From the NCBI GenBank assembly GCA_031459655.1, contig JAVKID010000012.1:1-38524 (forward strand): a stretch of DNA of 38,524 nucleotides. The letters are read 5' to 3'. How positions within the stretch are numbered: the first letter of the stretch is position 1; each line of letters opens with the position of its first letter. The position numbers and the translations under genes are program-made. The stretch is from Fervidifonticultor_A octavus_A. Its GTDB lineage: Bacteria > Sysuimicrobiota > Sysuimicrobiia > Sysuimicrobiales > Humicultoraceae. A model generated the notes under the pieces. That model saw only the letters and a list, made by a program, of their open reading frames with translations, did not search any database and was not told the DNA's origin. Positions 16,028 to 24,767 of this stretch are shown in pieces.

Positions 16028-16858
16028 ATGGCAGACCTGGACATCCGAGATCTCCACGTGCAGGTGGAGGACAAGGTCATCCTCAAGGGGGTCATCCTGC
16101 AGCTCTCCAGAGGCGAGATTCATGCCGTCATGGGACCCAACGGGTCGGGCAAGAGCACGCTGGCCAACGTGCTCATGGGGAACCCCTTCTATCAGGTGAC
16201 GAGCGGCGACGTCCTCTACAAGGGGGAGGACCTGCTGGCCATGACGCCGGACGAACGGGCGCGCAAGGGCCTGTTCATCGCCTTCCAGTACCCGGTGAGC
16301 ATCCCCGGCGTGACCATGGCCAGCTTCCTGCGCACCGCGGTGTCGGCGCGCCGCGGCTACGAGCAGGAGCTTATGCCGGTGGGCGAGTTCCAGAAGTTGC
16401 TGCGCGCGAAGATCGAGGTCCTCAAGATCGATCCGTCGATCGTCGGCCGATACGTGAACGAGGGGTTCTCCGGCGGCGAGAAGAAGCGAGCCGAGATCCT
16501 CCAGATGGCGCTGCTGGAGCCCGAGATCGCCATCATGGACGAAACCGACTCCGGGCTGGACATCGACTCGGTCAAGATCGTGGCCGACGGCATCATGGGC
16601 ATGTTCACGGAGGCCAGGGGCCAGATGGGCGTGATGGTCATCACCCACTACTCGCGCATCCTGCAATTCCTGCGGCCCCACCACGTGCACATCATGTACG
16701 ATGGACGGATCGTCGTCTCGGGCGGTCCCGAACTGGCCGAGGAACTGGAGCAGCACGGGTACGAGGGGATCAGACAGCAGTTCGAGGTCATCGCCGCCGA
16801 AGTCGAGGCGTCGGGCGCGGTCCGGCGGGCCGGCAAGGTCTTCTGGGTCGTGCACTGA
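16028..16858 (+). CDS. sufC: Fe-S assembly ATPase SufC
   Basis: Soluble ABC-type ATPase of the SufBCD scaffold; ATP hydrolysis drives the conformational change needed for cluster assembly. It has 276 residues, slightly longer than the usual 250. Motifs are Walker A GPNGSGKST (36-44), Q-loop Q87 in AFQYPV, signature FSGGEKKR (147-154), Walker B IAIMDE (167-172) with D-loop SGLDID, and H-loop H207. GGAGG lies upstream of ATG 16028. It is the first gene of the suf operon and is followed by sufB after 29 bases. A C-terminal tail of about 20 residues (VEASGAVRRAGKVFWVVH) is extra. Confidence 0.97.
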   Translation: MADLDIRDLHVQVEDKVILKGVILQLSRGEIHAVMGPNGSGKSTLANVLMGNPFYQVTSGDVLYKGEDLLAMTPDERARKGLFIAFQYPVSIPGVTMASFLRTAVSARRGYEQELMPVGEFQKLLRAKIEVLKIDPSIVGRYVNEGFSGGEKKRAEILQMALLEPEIAIMDETDSGLDIDSVKIVADGIMGMFTEARGQMGVMVITHYSRILQFLRPHHVHIMYDGRIVVSGGPELAEELEQHGYEGIRQQFEVIAAEVEASGAVRRAGKVFWVVH

Positions 16859-16887
16859 AGAGGCCCACATCGGGCTGAGGAGCGAGC

Positions 16888-19308
16888 ATGGCGACGACGA
16901 GTCCGCTGGGCATCGATCTCGACCACTACAAGTGGGGGTTCCGCGACCCCGAGCGCTACGTGTTCAAGGCCCGCAAGGGCCTGGACCGGGAGATCGTGGA
17001 AGAGATCTCCCACATGAAGAACGAACCCGACTGGATGCGGGCGATCCGCCTCCATGCCCTGGAGCATTTCCTGAAGCGGCCCACCCCGAAGTGGGGGGCC
17101 AACCTGGAGCAGATCGACTTCAACGACATTTACTACTACCTCAAACCTACCGACGGGAAGGGCCGCACCTGGGACGACGTCCCCGCGGACATCAAGCGCA
17201 CCTTCGACCGGCTGGGCATCCCCGAGGCCGAGAAGAAGTTCCTGGCGGGGGTGGGGGCGCAGTACGAAAGCGAGAGCGTCTACCACAACCTCAAGGAGGA
17301 GTGGGAGCGGCTCGGGGTCATCTTCCTGGACACGGACTCGGCCCTGCGAGAGCACCCCGACATCGTGCGGGAGTACTTCGGCACGGTGGTGCCGCCGGAG
17401 GACAACAAACTCGCCGCCCTCAATACCGCCGTGTGGTCCGGGGGCTCCTTCGTCTACGTCCCCGAGGGCGTGAAGGTCGACATCCCGCTGCAGGCATACT
17501 TCCGCATCAACGCCGAGAAGGCCGGCCAGTTCGAGCGGACGCTGATCATCTGCGAGCCCGGCTCGTACGTCCACTACGTGGAGGGGTGCACGGCGCCCAT
17601 CTACACCACCGACTCGCTGCACTCCGCGGTGGTGGAGATCATCGTGAAGGAGGGCGCCCGCTGCCGGTACACGACGATCCAGAACTGGTCCAAGAACGTC
17701 TACAACCTGGTGACCAAGCGCGCGGTGGCCTACCGCGACGCCACCATGGAGTGGGTGGACGGGAACCTGGGGTGCCTCACGGGGGACAGCCAGGTCCTGC
17801 TCAACAATGACATCAAGCCCATCAGCGCCGTCGAGCCTGGCGATACCGTCTACTCCGTGGACGGCGAACTGAAGCTGACCAGGCACAAGGTCGTCGCCAA
17901 GAAGTACAGCGGCAGACAGCCAGTCTACCGCCTGCGGGCTGTCAACCACCGTGAGATCCGTGTCACAGCCAACCATCCGTTTCTCACCCTTTCGAGACGT
18001 GGCCGGCAGCTCTCCCTGGGATGGAAGCGCCTGGATCAGCTGACGTCCGAGGACCATGTGGCCATCGCTGGCGACGTGCCGGACAGCGGCGTGGCCAGGG
18101 TGTTCGAGCCCGTGCCCGTCCGCGGCACAAAGCGGATTCTGCTTCCCGACGTCAGCACCGAGGATCTCATGTGGGTGCTAGGCGTGTATGTCGGCGACGG
18201 TTACGTGGACCGAAACCGTGTGTACTTCGCGGTTCCTCCGCGTGACCGGGCGCACGCCAAACTGGTCGAGTTCCTGAAGGCGCTGTTTGGCGTAGACGTC
18301 GAAGTGCGTGGCGGCGTTGCTCGCATCAACTCCGTCCAACTCCGAGACTTCATTACCTCGCTGGGATTTGCCGGGAACGCCAGGCAGAAGCGGGTACCCC
18401 GGTGGGTGTATCGGCTGCCGAGGTCGCAGCGTCTCGCATTCCTGGAGGGGTACATCGCCGCCGACGGGTACCGCCGCGCCAACCACACAAATCTGTCGAT
18501 CACCAGCGTCAATCGGGACCTCCTTGAGGATGTCAAGACCCTGGCGATCTCCTGTGGGCTCGATCCCAGGAAGATCAGCCGGTGGGCGCGGGTGGAGAAG
18601 AAGTCCCTTTCCCGTGAAGCGAAGGAGTATTCGCACTATTTCCTGTACTTCGGGGAGCGCGCGTACGACCAGCCTGTGCACTTCACGAAGGTGGCCGCCA
18701 TCGAGCCCGACGGCATGGAAGACACGTGGGACCTTGAGATCGCCGACAGCCATAACTTCGTGGCGAATGGGTTCGTGGTCCACAACAGCAAGATCACCAT
18801 GAAGTACCCCAGCGTCTACATGGTCGAGCCCGGCGCCAGGGCCGAGATCCTCTCGGTGGCGTTCGCCGGCGCCGGCCAGCACCAGGACCCGGGGGGCAAG
18901 GTGATCCACGCCGCGCCCTACACCCAGTCCAGCGTGGTGAGCAAGTCCATCGCCAAGGACGGCGGCCGGGCGGGGTACCGCGGGCTGGTGAAGGTCTACC
19001 CGGGCGCCCGGGGCAGCAGGTGCGCCGTGCGGTGCGACGCCTTGATTCTGGACGAACGCAGCCGTTCCGACACCTATCCCTACATGGAGATCGACGAGCA
19101 GGACGTCTCCATCACCCATGAGGCCACGGTGTCCAAGGTCTCCGACGAGCAGCTCTTCTACCTGATGAGCCGTGGCGTCAAGGAAGACGAAGCGATGAAC
19201 ATGATCGTCCGCGGTTTCATCGAGCCCATCGTCAAGGAACTGCCACTGGAGTACGCGGTGGAGCTCAACCGGCTCATCGCCCTCGAGATGGAGGGCTCCG
19301 TCGGCTGA
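16888..19308 (+). CDS. sufB: Fe-S scaffold SufB, interrupted by an intein
   Basis: Core scaffold of the SufBC2D complex, on which Fe-S clusters are built. The precursor has 806 residues. Removing residues 296-633 (the intein) gives a 468-residue SufB of normal length. Host landmarks are KWGFRDPERYVF near the start, LHSAVVEIIVKEGARCRYTTIQNWS, then DGNLG / SKITMKYPS across the splice junction, CDALILDERSRSDTYPY and VSDEQLFYLMSRG. The insertion falls in one of the most conserved stretches of SufB, so splicing must occur for activity. ATG 16888 follows GAGGAGCG. It sits between sufC and sufD in the operon. No stop or frameshift interrupts the precursor. Confidence 0.97.
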   Translation: MATTSPLGIDLDHYKWGFRDPERYVFKARKGLDREIVEEISHMKNEPDWMRAIRLHALEHFLKRPTPKWGANLEQIDFNDIYYYLKPTDGKGRTWDDVPADIKRTFDRLGIPEAEKKFLAGVGAQYESESVYHNLKEEWERLGVIFLDTDSALREHPDIVREYFGTVVPPEDNKLAALNTAVWSGGSFVYVPEGVKVDIPLQAYFRINAEKAGQFERTLIICEPGSYVHYVEGCTAPIYTTDSLHSAVVEIIVKEGARCRYTTIQNWSKNVYNLVTKRAVAYRDATMEWVDGNLGCLTGDSQVLLNNDIKPISAVEPGDTVYSVDGELKLTRHKVVAKKYSGRQPVYRLRAVNHREIRVTANHPFLTLSRRGRQLSLGWKRLDQLTSEDHVAIAGDVPDSGVARVFEPVPVRGTKRILLPDVSTEDLMWVLGVYVGDGYVDRNRVYFAVPPRDRAHAKLVEFLKALFGVDVEVRGGVARINSVQLRDFITSLGFAGNARQKRVPRWVYRLPRSQRLAFLEGYIAADGYRRANHTNLSITSVNRDLLEDVKTLAISCGLDPRKISRWARVEKKSLSREAKEYSHYFLYFGERAYDQPVHFTKVAAIEPDGMEDTWDLEIADSHNFVANGFVVHNSKITMKYPSVYMVEPGARAEILSVAFAGAGQHQDPGGKVIHAAPYTQSSVVSKSIAKDGGRAGYRGLVKVYPGARGSRCAVRCDALILDERSRSDTYPYMEIDEQDVSITHEATVSKVSDEQLFYLMSRGVKEDEAMNMIVRGFIEPIVKELPLEYAVELNRLIALEMEGSVG
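17773..18786 (+). mobile_element. Intein with LAGLIDADG homing endonuclease inside SufB
   Basis: A 338-residue in-frame protein intron (residues 296-633). It starts with Cys in CLTGDSQVLL (block A), has TxxH in VTANHPFLTL (block B) and ends in DTWDLEIADSHNFVANG then VVHN, with the penultimate His and terminal Asn needed for cyclisation. The +1 extein residue is Ser. Two LAGLIDADG-type motifs lie between: VLGVYVGDG and FLEGYIAADG, both retaining the catalytic Asp, so the endonuclease may be active. Codon use and composition are looser than in the flanking host gene, fitting horizontal acquisition. SufB is a known intein host in several bacteria; which insertion allele this is needs comparison. 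Confidence 0.95.
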
Positions 19309-19322
19309 GGGGCCAGGGACAC

Positions 19323-20657
19323 GTGGGCCAGCACCTCGCCGCGACGGCGGCTCCCCTAGCCCTCTCCCGCAGCGCCGTCCAGCGCCGGAGCGAGGCGATG
19401 GGGGAGCCGGTCTGGGCCCTCCAGCGGCGCCTGGAGGCCTGGGAGGCCTTCGAGCGCCTGCCGGCGCCGCCGGTGACCCACCCAGAGGAGTGGCGCCGCA
19501 CCGACATCAGCGGGCTGGACCTGGGCGCGCTGACCCTGCCCGCCGATGGACCCGTCGAGTCCCCTCGGGGGTTCTTCGGGCCGCTCGCCCGCGAGGAGGC
19601 GGAGCGCGCTGGCCTGCTCACCTTTCTGGACGGCCGGCCGGTCGTCGACGGCGCGCGGCTGGGGGAGGAGGCCGCGCGGGCAGGTGTGCTCTTCACCGAT
19701 CTGGCATCAGCGGTCCGGGCAGAGCCCGACTTGGTGCGGGACCACCTCTTCAGCCTGGCCCCTCGGGACGAGCACCGCTTCCGCGCGCTGCATGCGGCGC
19801 TGCACTCGGGTGGGACCTTCCTGTATGTGCCGCGCGGCGTGGAGGTGGCGCTCCCGCTGGTGACCCAGGCGTGGCTCGGGACGCCAGCGGGCGCCGTCTT
19901 CCCGCACACCCTGGTCGTCGCCGACGAGGGCAGCGCGGTGACCCTGGTCGAACTGTTCGGGTCATACCCTGAGGGCCCGCGCGCCCTGGCCTCCGGCGTC
20001 GTCGAGTTGATCCTCCGCGACGGGGCGCAGGTCCGGTACATGCTGGTGCAGGAGTGGGGCGCTCCCATGTGGGAGGTCGGCAGCCTGATCCGCGCGCGAC
20101 TGGGTCGCGATGCCTCCCTGCGCAGCCTGGTGGCGGTGCTGGGGGGCGGGCTGGTCAAGGTTGACGTGGAGTCCCACCTGGAGGGCCCGGGCGCATCGTC
20201 GGAGATGCTGGGTCTGTACTTCGGGGCTGACCGCCAGCACATCGACGTCCACACGTTGCAGGCGCATCGGGCGCCGCACACCACCAGCGATCTCCTCTAC
20301 CGGGGCGCCGTGAAGGACGCGGCGCGGTCGGTGTTCGCCGGGCTGATCCGCGTCCACCACGGCGCCCAGAAGACCAACGCCTTCCAGGCCAACCGCAACC
20401 TGATCCTCTCCGAGGGGGCGCGGGCCGACTCCATCCCCAAACTGGAGATCATGGCCAACGACCTGCGCTGCACCCACGGCTCGGCGACCAGCCGCCTCAA
20501 CGAGGAGCACATCTTCTACCTCATGAGCCGGGGGTTGACCCGCCAGCAGGCCACGTTCATGATCGTCGAGGGGTTCTTCGCCGACCTCTTCGATCGGACC
20601 CCGATCCCCCGGCTCCGCGGGTACCTGCAGGCGCGGATCGCCGAGAAGATGATCTGA
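19323..20657 (+). CDS. sufD: Fe-S assembly protein SufD
   Basis: SufD subunit of the SufBC2D scaffold, 444 residues, of the same beta-helix family as SufB. Landmarks are HPEEWRRTDIS in the N-terminal helical part, SGGTFLYVPRGVEVALPL, FAGLIRVHHGAQKTNAFQ, and the C-terminal CTHGSATSRLNEEHIFYLMSRG, whose His lies in the proposed cluster-formation interface with SufB. The GTG start is 14 bases after sufB, behind GAGG. It ends one base before the Rieske gene, so translation is coupled. No intein is present here. Confidence 0.96.
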   Translation: MGQHLAATAAPLALSRSAVQRRSEAMGEPVWALQRRLEAWEAFERLPAPPVTHPEEWRRTDISGLDLGALTLPADGPVESPRGFFGPLAREEAERAGLLTFLDGRPVVDGARLGEEAARAGVLFTDLASAVRAEPDLVRDHLFSLAPRDEHRFRALHAALHSGGTFLYVPRGVEVALPLVTQAWLGTPAGAVFPHTLVVADEGSAVTLVELFGSYPEGPRALASGVVELILRDGAQVRYMLVQEWGAPMWEVGSLIRARLGRDASLRSLVAVLGGGLVKVDVESHLEGPGASSEMLGLYFGADRQHIDVHTLQAHRAPHTTSDLLYRGAVKDAARSVFAGLIRVHHGAQKTNAFQANRNLILSEGARADSIPKLEIMANDLRCTHGSATSRLNEEHIFYLMSRGLTRQQATFMIVEGFFADLFDRTPIPRLRGYLQARIAEKMI

Positions 20658-20658
20658 G

Positions 20659-21003
20659 ATGGGCGAGTTCACCAAGGTGGCCACCCTCGACCAGGTCCCC
20701 CCGGGGACCGCGAAGCAGGTGGTGGTGGACGGCCGCACGATCGCCATCGTCAACGCCCACGGCACCGTCTATGCCATCGACGACACCTGTACTCACGAGG
20801 AGGAGTCGCTGGCCGAGGGTCCTGTGGTCGGCGAGATCATCGTCTGCCCCAAGCACGGCTCGCGCTTCCACGTCCCCACCGGCCGGGTCCTCTCCCTGCC
20901 GGCGGTCCGGCCGGTCAACACGTATCCGGTGAAGGTTGTCGGCGACGACATCCTGCTGTTGCCGGAACCCAGACCGGGTCAGGGGATGCCGCACAAACGC
21001 TAG
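20659..21003 (+). CDS. Rieske [2Fe-2S] ferredoxin within the suf operon
   Basis: A 114-residue soluble Rieske protein of the non-heme dioxygenase ferredoxin type. Ligands are C44-x-H46 (CTHEEESL) and C63-xx-H66 (CPKHGSRF). There is no signal or membrane segment, so it is cytoplasmic. It lies one base after sufD and 11 before sufS. This position recurs in other bacterial suf operons and suggests electron supply during cluster assembly or a client that is matured on site. The specific partner is not known. The C-terminus (PEPRPGQGMPHKR) is a short disordered extension. Confidence 0.93.
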   Translation: MGEFTKVATLDQVPPGTAKQVVVDGRTIAIVNAHGTVYAIDDTCTHEEESLAEGPVVGEIIVCPKHGSRFHVPTGRVLSLPAVRPVNTYPVKVVGDDILLLPEPRPGQGMPHKR

Positions 21004-21014
21004 GAGGAGCCACG

Positions 21015-22268
21015 ATGACGTTGGGCGAGCGGGTCCGCGGCGATTTCCCCCTGCTGCAGCGTCCCATGAACGGGAAGCGGCTGGTCTATCTCGACAGCGC
21101 GGTGACCTCGCAGAAGCCCCGGGAAGTCATCGACGCGCTCCGACACTACTACGAGACGTACAACGCCAACATCCACCGCGGGATCTACCGCATCGCCGAG
21201 GAAGCCACCGCGCGGTTCGAGGAAGCCCGGGCGAAGGTCGCGGCCTTCCTGGGCGCCGCCCGGCCGGAGGAGATCGTCTTCACCCGCGGGACTACCGAAG
21301 CCCTCAACCTGGTGGCGGCCACCTGGGGCCGCACGCGCGTGGGGCCCGGGGACGAGATCCTGCTCACCGAGATGGAACACCACAGCAACATCGTTCCCTG
21401 GCAGTTCGTCGCAGCCGAACGTGGCGCCGCCCTCCGGTACATCCCGGTGACCGACGAGGGCCGGCTGGACCTGGCGGCCCTCGACCGGCTGCTGACGGAA
21501 CGGACGAAGATCGTCGCGCTGACCCACCAGTCCAACGTGCTCGGCACCGTCAACCCGGTCCGCCTCATCGCCGACCGGGCCCACGCGGTGGGCGCCCACG
21601 TGGTCGTGGACGCCGCGCAGAGCGTGCCCCATCTCCCCGTCCACGTGGGTGCCCTGGGCGCCGACTTCCTGGCGTTCTCGGGGCACAAGATGCTGGGCCC
21701 CACCGGCACCGGCGGGCTGTGGGCCCGCTACGACCTGCTGGAGGCGATGCCGCCCTACCACGGCGGCGGCGAGATGATCGTGCTGGTGGAACTCGACCGT
21801 TCCACCTACAAGGACCCGCCCCACAAGTTCGAGGCCGGGACGCCCAACATCGCCGACGAGATCGTGCTGGGGGTCGCGGTGGACTACCTGCGCCGGATCG
21901 GAATGGAGGCCATCGCCGCCTACGAGCACGAGTTGACCGCCTACGCCCTGGAGCGGCTGCGCGAGGTCCCGGGCCTGCGCATCGTCGGTCCGCAGGTGGC
22001 CCTGGATCGGGGCGGAGCGATCAGCTTCACCATGGACGTGGCGCATCCCCACGACATCGCCCAGGTCCTCGATCAGGAGGGCATTGCGGTCCGGGCCGGG
22101 CACCACTGCGCCCAGCCGCTGCACCGACGGTTCGGGATTGCCGCCACGGCCCGCGCGAGCGTCTACCTCTACAATACGCGTGAGGATATCGACGCGCTGG
22201 TGGAGGGGTTGCACGGGGTCCGGCGCCTGTTTGCCCGCTCGCCGCACCCGGTGGCAGACCCCGGCTAG
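21015..22268 (+). CDS. sufS: Cysteine desulfurase SufS
   Basis: Group II PLP-dependent cysteine desulfurase, 417 residues, which takes sulfur from cysteine as a persulfide and hands it to SufU. The PLP lysine is K225 in FSGHKMLGPTGTGG. The persulfide-forming cysteine is C365 in RAGHHCAQPLHRRFG. TEMEHHSNIVPWQ and HQSNVLGTVNP are family landmarks. The short catalytic loop is the SufS rather than the IscS form. The start ATG 21015 follows AGGAGG. It is the fifth gene of the suf operon, and a 65-base gap with a GC-rich hairpin separates it from sufU. Confidence 0.97.
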   Translation: MTLGERVRGDFPLLQRPMNGKRLVYLDSAVTSQKPREVIDALRHYYETYNANIHRGIYRIAEEATARFEEARAKVAAFLGAARPEEIVFTRGTTEALNLVAATWGRTRVGPGDEILLTEMEHHSNIVPWQFVAAERGAALRYIPVTDEGRLDLAALDRLLTERTKIVALTHQSNVLGTVNPVRLIADRAHAVGAHVVVDAAQSVPHLPVHVGALGADFLAFSGHKMLGPTGTGGLWARYDLLEAMPPYHGGGEMIVLVELDRSTYKDPPHKFEAGTPNIADEIVLGVAVDYLRRIGMEAIAAYEHELTAYALERLREVPGLRIVGPQVALDRGGAISFTMDVAHPHDIAQVLDQEGIAVRAGHHCAQPLHRRFGIAATARASVYLYNTREDIDALVEGLHGVRRLFARSPHPVADPG

Positions 22269-22275
22269 CCGCGCC

Positions 22276-22305
22276 TCCCCGCCCCATCCGGCAGGGGGGT
22301 GGGGG
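22276..22305 (+). promoter_or_regulatory. GC-rich hairpin between sufS and sufU
   Basis: CCCCGCCCC (22277-22285) can pair with GGGGTGGGG (22296-22304) with one G-T wobble, closing a 10-base loop. It sits in the only sizeable gap between sufS and sufU. No T-run follows, so partial attenuation or RNA processing is more plausible than full termination. Confidence 0.35.
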
Positions 22306-22333
22306 TGGCCTCTCGAATCTGGCGGGGACACCG

Positions 22334-22795
22334 ATGGCCCTCGACGACCTCTACCGTGAGGTCATCCTCGACCATTACGCTCACCCCCGCAACCGGGGCC
22401 GCCTGGATCCCAGCGACATTGCCGTCGAAGGCGCCAATCCCCTCTGCGGGGACGAACTGGCGCTGTTCGTGCGCCTGGAGGGGGATCAGGTGGCGGACGT
22501 GCGCTTCGAAGGCCGCGGCTGTTCCATCAGCCAGGCGTCCGCCTCCATGATGACCGACGCCATCAAGGGCAAGACACTGGAGGAGGTCCGCGCGCTCATC
22601 GGGGCCTTCAAGGGCATGATGCACGGCCAGGAGCCCGCGGTCGAGCTGGGCGACCTCGTCGCCCTGCAGGGCGTCCGCCGGTTCCCGGTCCGAATCAAGT
22701 GCGCGACCCTGGCGTGGGTGGCCCTGGAGCAAGGCCTGGAGGACCGCGGCGCCGGACGGGCACCGTCGGTGGCCAGCACCGAAACCGATGGGTGA
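22334..22795 (+). CDS. sufU: Sulfur-relay protein SufU
   Basis: Zinc-dependent sulfurtransferase partner of SufS (IscU-like fold), 153 residues. Zinc and sulfur-accepting residues are all visible: C38 and D40 in NPLCGDE, C63 in GRGCSISQASASMM, and C123 in RIKCATLAW. The extra segment between the second and third Cys that marks SufU rather than IscU is present. The ATG has only a weak ribosome site, GGGG. The last eight bases overlap the following permease gene (ATGGGTGA), an unexpected translational coupling of Fe-S assembly to a transporter. Confidence 0.96.
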   Translation: MALDDLYREVILDHYAHPRNRGRLDPSDIAVEGANPLCGDELALFVRLEGDQVADVRFEGRGCSISQASASMMTDAIKGKTLEEVRALIGAFKGMMHGQEPAVELGDLVALQGVRRFPVRIKCATLAWVALEQGLEDRGAGRAPSVASTETDG

Positions 22796-24767
22796 TCCCC
22801 CGACGCCGCGGCTGCCTGCCCTCCTCCTGCTCACGTTCCTGGGAGCGTCGGTGGCGGCGTTTGGGATCATGTACCTGGCCCCCATGGAACCGGCGCGCTT
22901 CATGCTGGGATTCCGGCAGGGGGTGCGCGAAGACCAGATCCTCCGGCTGCGCGAATGGTACGGGATGGACCGCCCCAAGGCCGTCCAGTACCTGCGCTGG
23001 ATGGGGCGGGTCGTGCGGGGCGACTTCGGGGCGTCGCTGGCGACCCGCCGGGATATCGCGCCCGAGGTGGCGCGACGCATCCCGTGGTCGGCGCTCCTGC
23101 TCGTGCCGGCGGCGCTGCTGGCGTGGGGACTGGCCGTGCCGCTGGCGGTCGTCTCTGCGGGGGAGGGGGCGCTGGCCCGCGCCGGCCGCGCGCTCACCGC
23201 GCTGGGTCTGATCACGCCCACGTTCCTGGTGGCGTCCCTGTTCGTCTACCTCTTTGCGGTGCGGTGGTCCTGGGTCCCCATCCTGCCGCCGTTCGACCTC
23301 AACCTCCTGGCTCCGGCGCTGTGGGTCGGCGTCTTGCTGCCGGCCGTGAGCCTGGCGTTGCCGGTGGCCGCGATCCTGGCCCGCGAGATGCGCGGTCGCG
23401 TGGAGGCGGCCCTCCAGGCGCCGTTTGTCACCGCCGCCCGCGCCAGGGGCCTCCCCGAACGCCGCGTGGTCTGGCGCCACGCCGCTGGGGCCGGGGCGGC
23501 GGCGATCCTGGCGCAGCCGCTGCCGGCCATCGGCCTCCTGGTCTCCGGGATGCTCGTGGTCGAGGAGATCTTCAACTGGCCCGGGATCGGCCGCGTCTTC
23601 ATGCGGGCGGTGGCGGTGCGCGACGTGCCGGTGTTGCAGGCCATCCTGCTCGTCCTGGCCGCAGGGGTGCTGGTGCTGGAGGGGGTCGTCCGCGCAGGGG
23701 ACCGGCAGCGGATGGGAGACCGGGCCACGGTCCCAGACGGCCGGGCTCCGACCGGGCGGCCGGCGGCCCTGAGCGCTCCCACCCTCCGGACCCGCCTGGC
23801 GGCGGTCCTGGCGGGGGCGCTGGTCGTGGGAATGGTGGCCGCGCCGGTGCTGGCGCGGTTTCCACCCGACCAGGTCCACCTGGACGAGATCCAGCTGCCG
23901 CCGTCGGCCCGCCACTGGTTTGGGACCGATTCGTCCGGCCGCGACCTGTTCAGCCGGCTGCTGTACGCCGGCCATGTGTCCCTGGGGATTTCCGCAGCCG
24001 CCGCGGTGGCCGCCGTCCTGGCAAGCCTGCTGCTGACCCTCCACGTGCCGTGGCGGTGGCCGTGGAGGTGGTCGTGGGACAGGCAGGCCTTGGTGGCCTG
24101 GGCCGCGCGGGCCCTGACCGCCATTCCCGGCCTGGCGCTGGCCATCTCGGCGATCGCCATCGCCGGCCGCGCGCCGCTGCAGATCGCCGCCATCTTCACC
24201 GTGCTGGGCATCGCCCAGACGGCCGGACGGATCGGCGCGCTCCAGGCTGCCGCCCGCGGATGGGCGTTCGTAGAGGCGGCCGCGGTCTGTGGCGCGGCGC
24301 CGTCCCGGGTCGCCGAGCGGCACCTGCTCCCGCACCTGGCGCGGCCGCTAGGGGCGGCCGCCGCGGGCCTCATCCCAGGATTCCTGATCCTGGAGGCCAC
24401 CCTGGGCTTCCTGGGGTTCAGCGTGACCCCGACGATGCCGAGCTGGGGGACGCTGCTGTGGCGATCCCGCGAAGCCCTCCATCGCGGGGATTGGTGGCTG
24501 ATCGTCTTCCCCTGGCTCTTCATCGCGGGGGCCGCGTGGGCGTTCGGCGCACTCGCCGCGTGGCTCGGCGCGCCCGGCCCGCCCACCTACGTGAAGCCGG
24601 CGAAGAGAGCGCTGGGGCCCGAGTGGGGGCAGGCGGCCTCAATGCCAGAACGCGGAGCCCCGCCGCATGGGGTCCGACCGGAGGCTCGACCTGTGCACGG
24701 CCCGGGACGGCTGAGCCGGTCCGCGAACAGCCCGGCCGGCGGGTCAGCCGCCCCGCCTGCCGGCTAG
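22788..24767 (+). CDS. Fused peptide/nickel-type ABC permease (DppB-DppC in one chain)
   Basis: A 659-residue inner-membrane protein joining the two permeases of a dipeptide/oligopeptide/nickel ABC importer. Residues 1 to about 302 are DppB-like (YGMDRPKAVQYLRWMGRVVRGDFG, EAA loop at about 212-231: FVTAARARGLPERRVVWRH). Residues about 333-597 are DppC-like (HWFGTDSSGRDLFSRLLYAG at 376-395, EAA loop at about 493-512: FVEAAAVCGAAPSRVAERH). A 30-residue hydrophilic linker and a Pro/Arg-rich tail of about 60 residues flank the second half. No binding protein or ATPase gene is nearby. The start overlaps sufU by eight bases. The stop shares the CTAG palindrome with the convergent transketolase gene. 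Confidence 0.9.
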   Translation: MGDPPTPRLPALLLLTFLGASVAAFGIMYLAPMEPARFMLGFRQGVREDQILRLREWYGMDRPKAVQYLRWMGRVVRGDFGASLATRRDIAPEVARRIPWSALLLVPAALLAWGLAVPLAVVSAGEGALARAGRALTALGLITPTFLVASLFVYLFAVRWSWVPILPPFDLNLLAPALWVGVLLPAVSLALPVAAILAREMRGRVEAALQAPFVTAARARGLPERRVVWRHAAGAGAAAILAQPLPAIGLLVSGMLVVEEIFNWPGIGRVFMRAVAVRDVPVLQAILLVLAAGVLVLEGVVRAGDRQRMGDRATVPDGRAPTGRPAALSAPTLRTRLAAVLAGALVVGMVAAPVLARFPPDQVHLDEIQLPPSARHWFGTDSSGRDLFSRLLYAGHVSLGISAAAAVAAVLASLLLTLHVPWRWPWRWSWDRQALVAWAARALTAIPGLALAISAIAIAGRAPLQIAAIFTVLGIAQTAGRIGALQAAARGWAFVEAAAVCGAAPSRVAERHLLPHLARPLGAAAAGLIPGFLILEATLGFLGFSVTPTMPSWGTLLWRSREALHRGDWWLIVFPWLFIAGAAWAFGALAAWLGAPGPPTYVKPAKRALGPEWGQAASMPERGAPPHGVRPEARPVHGPGRLSRSANSPAGGSAAPPAG

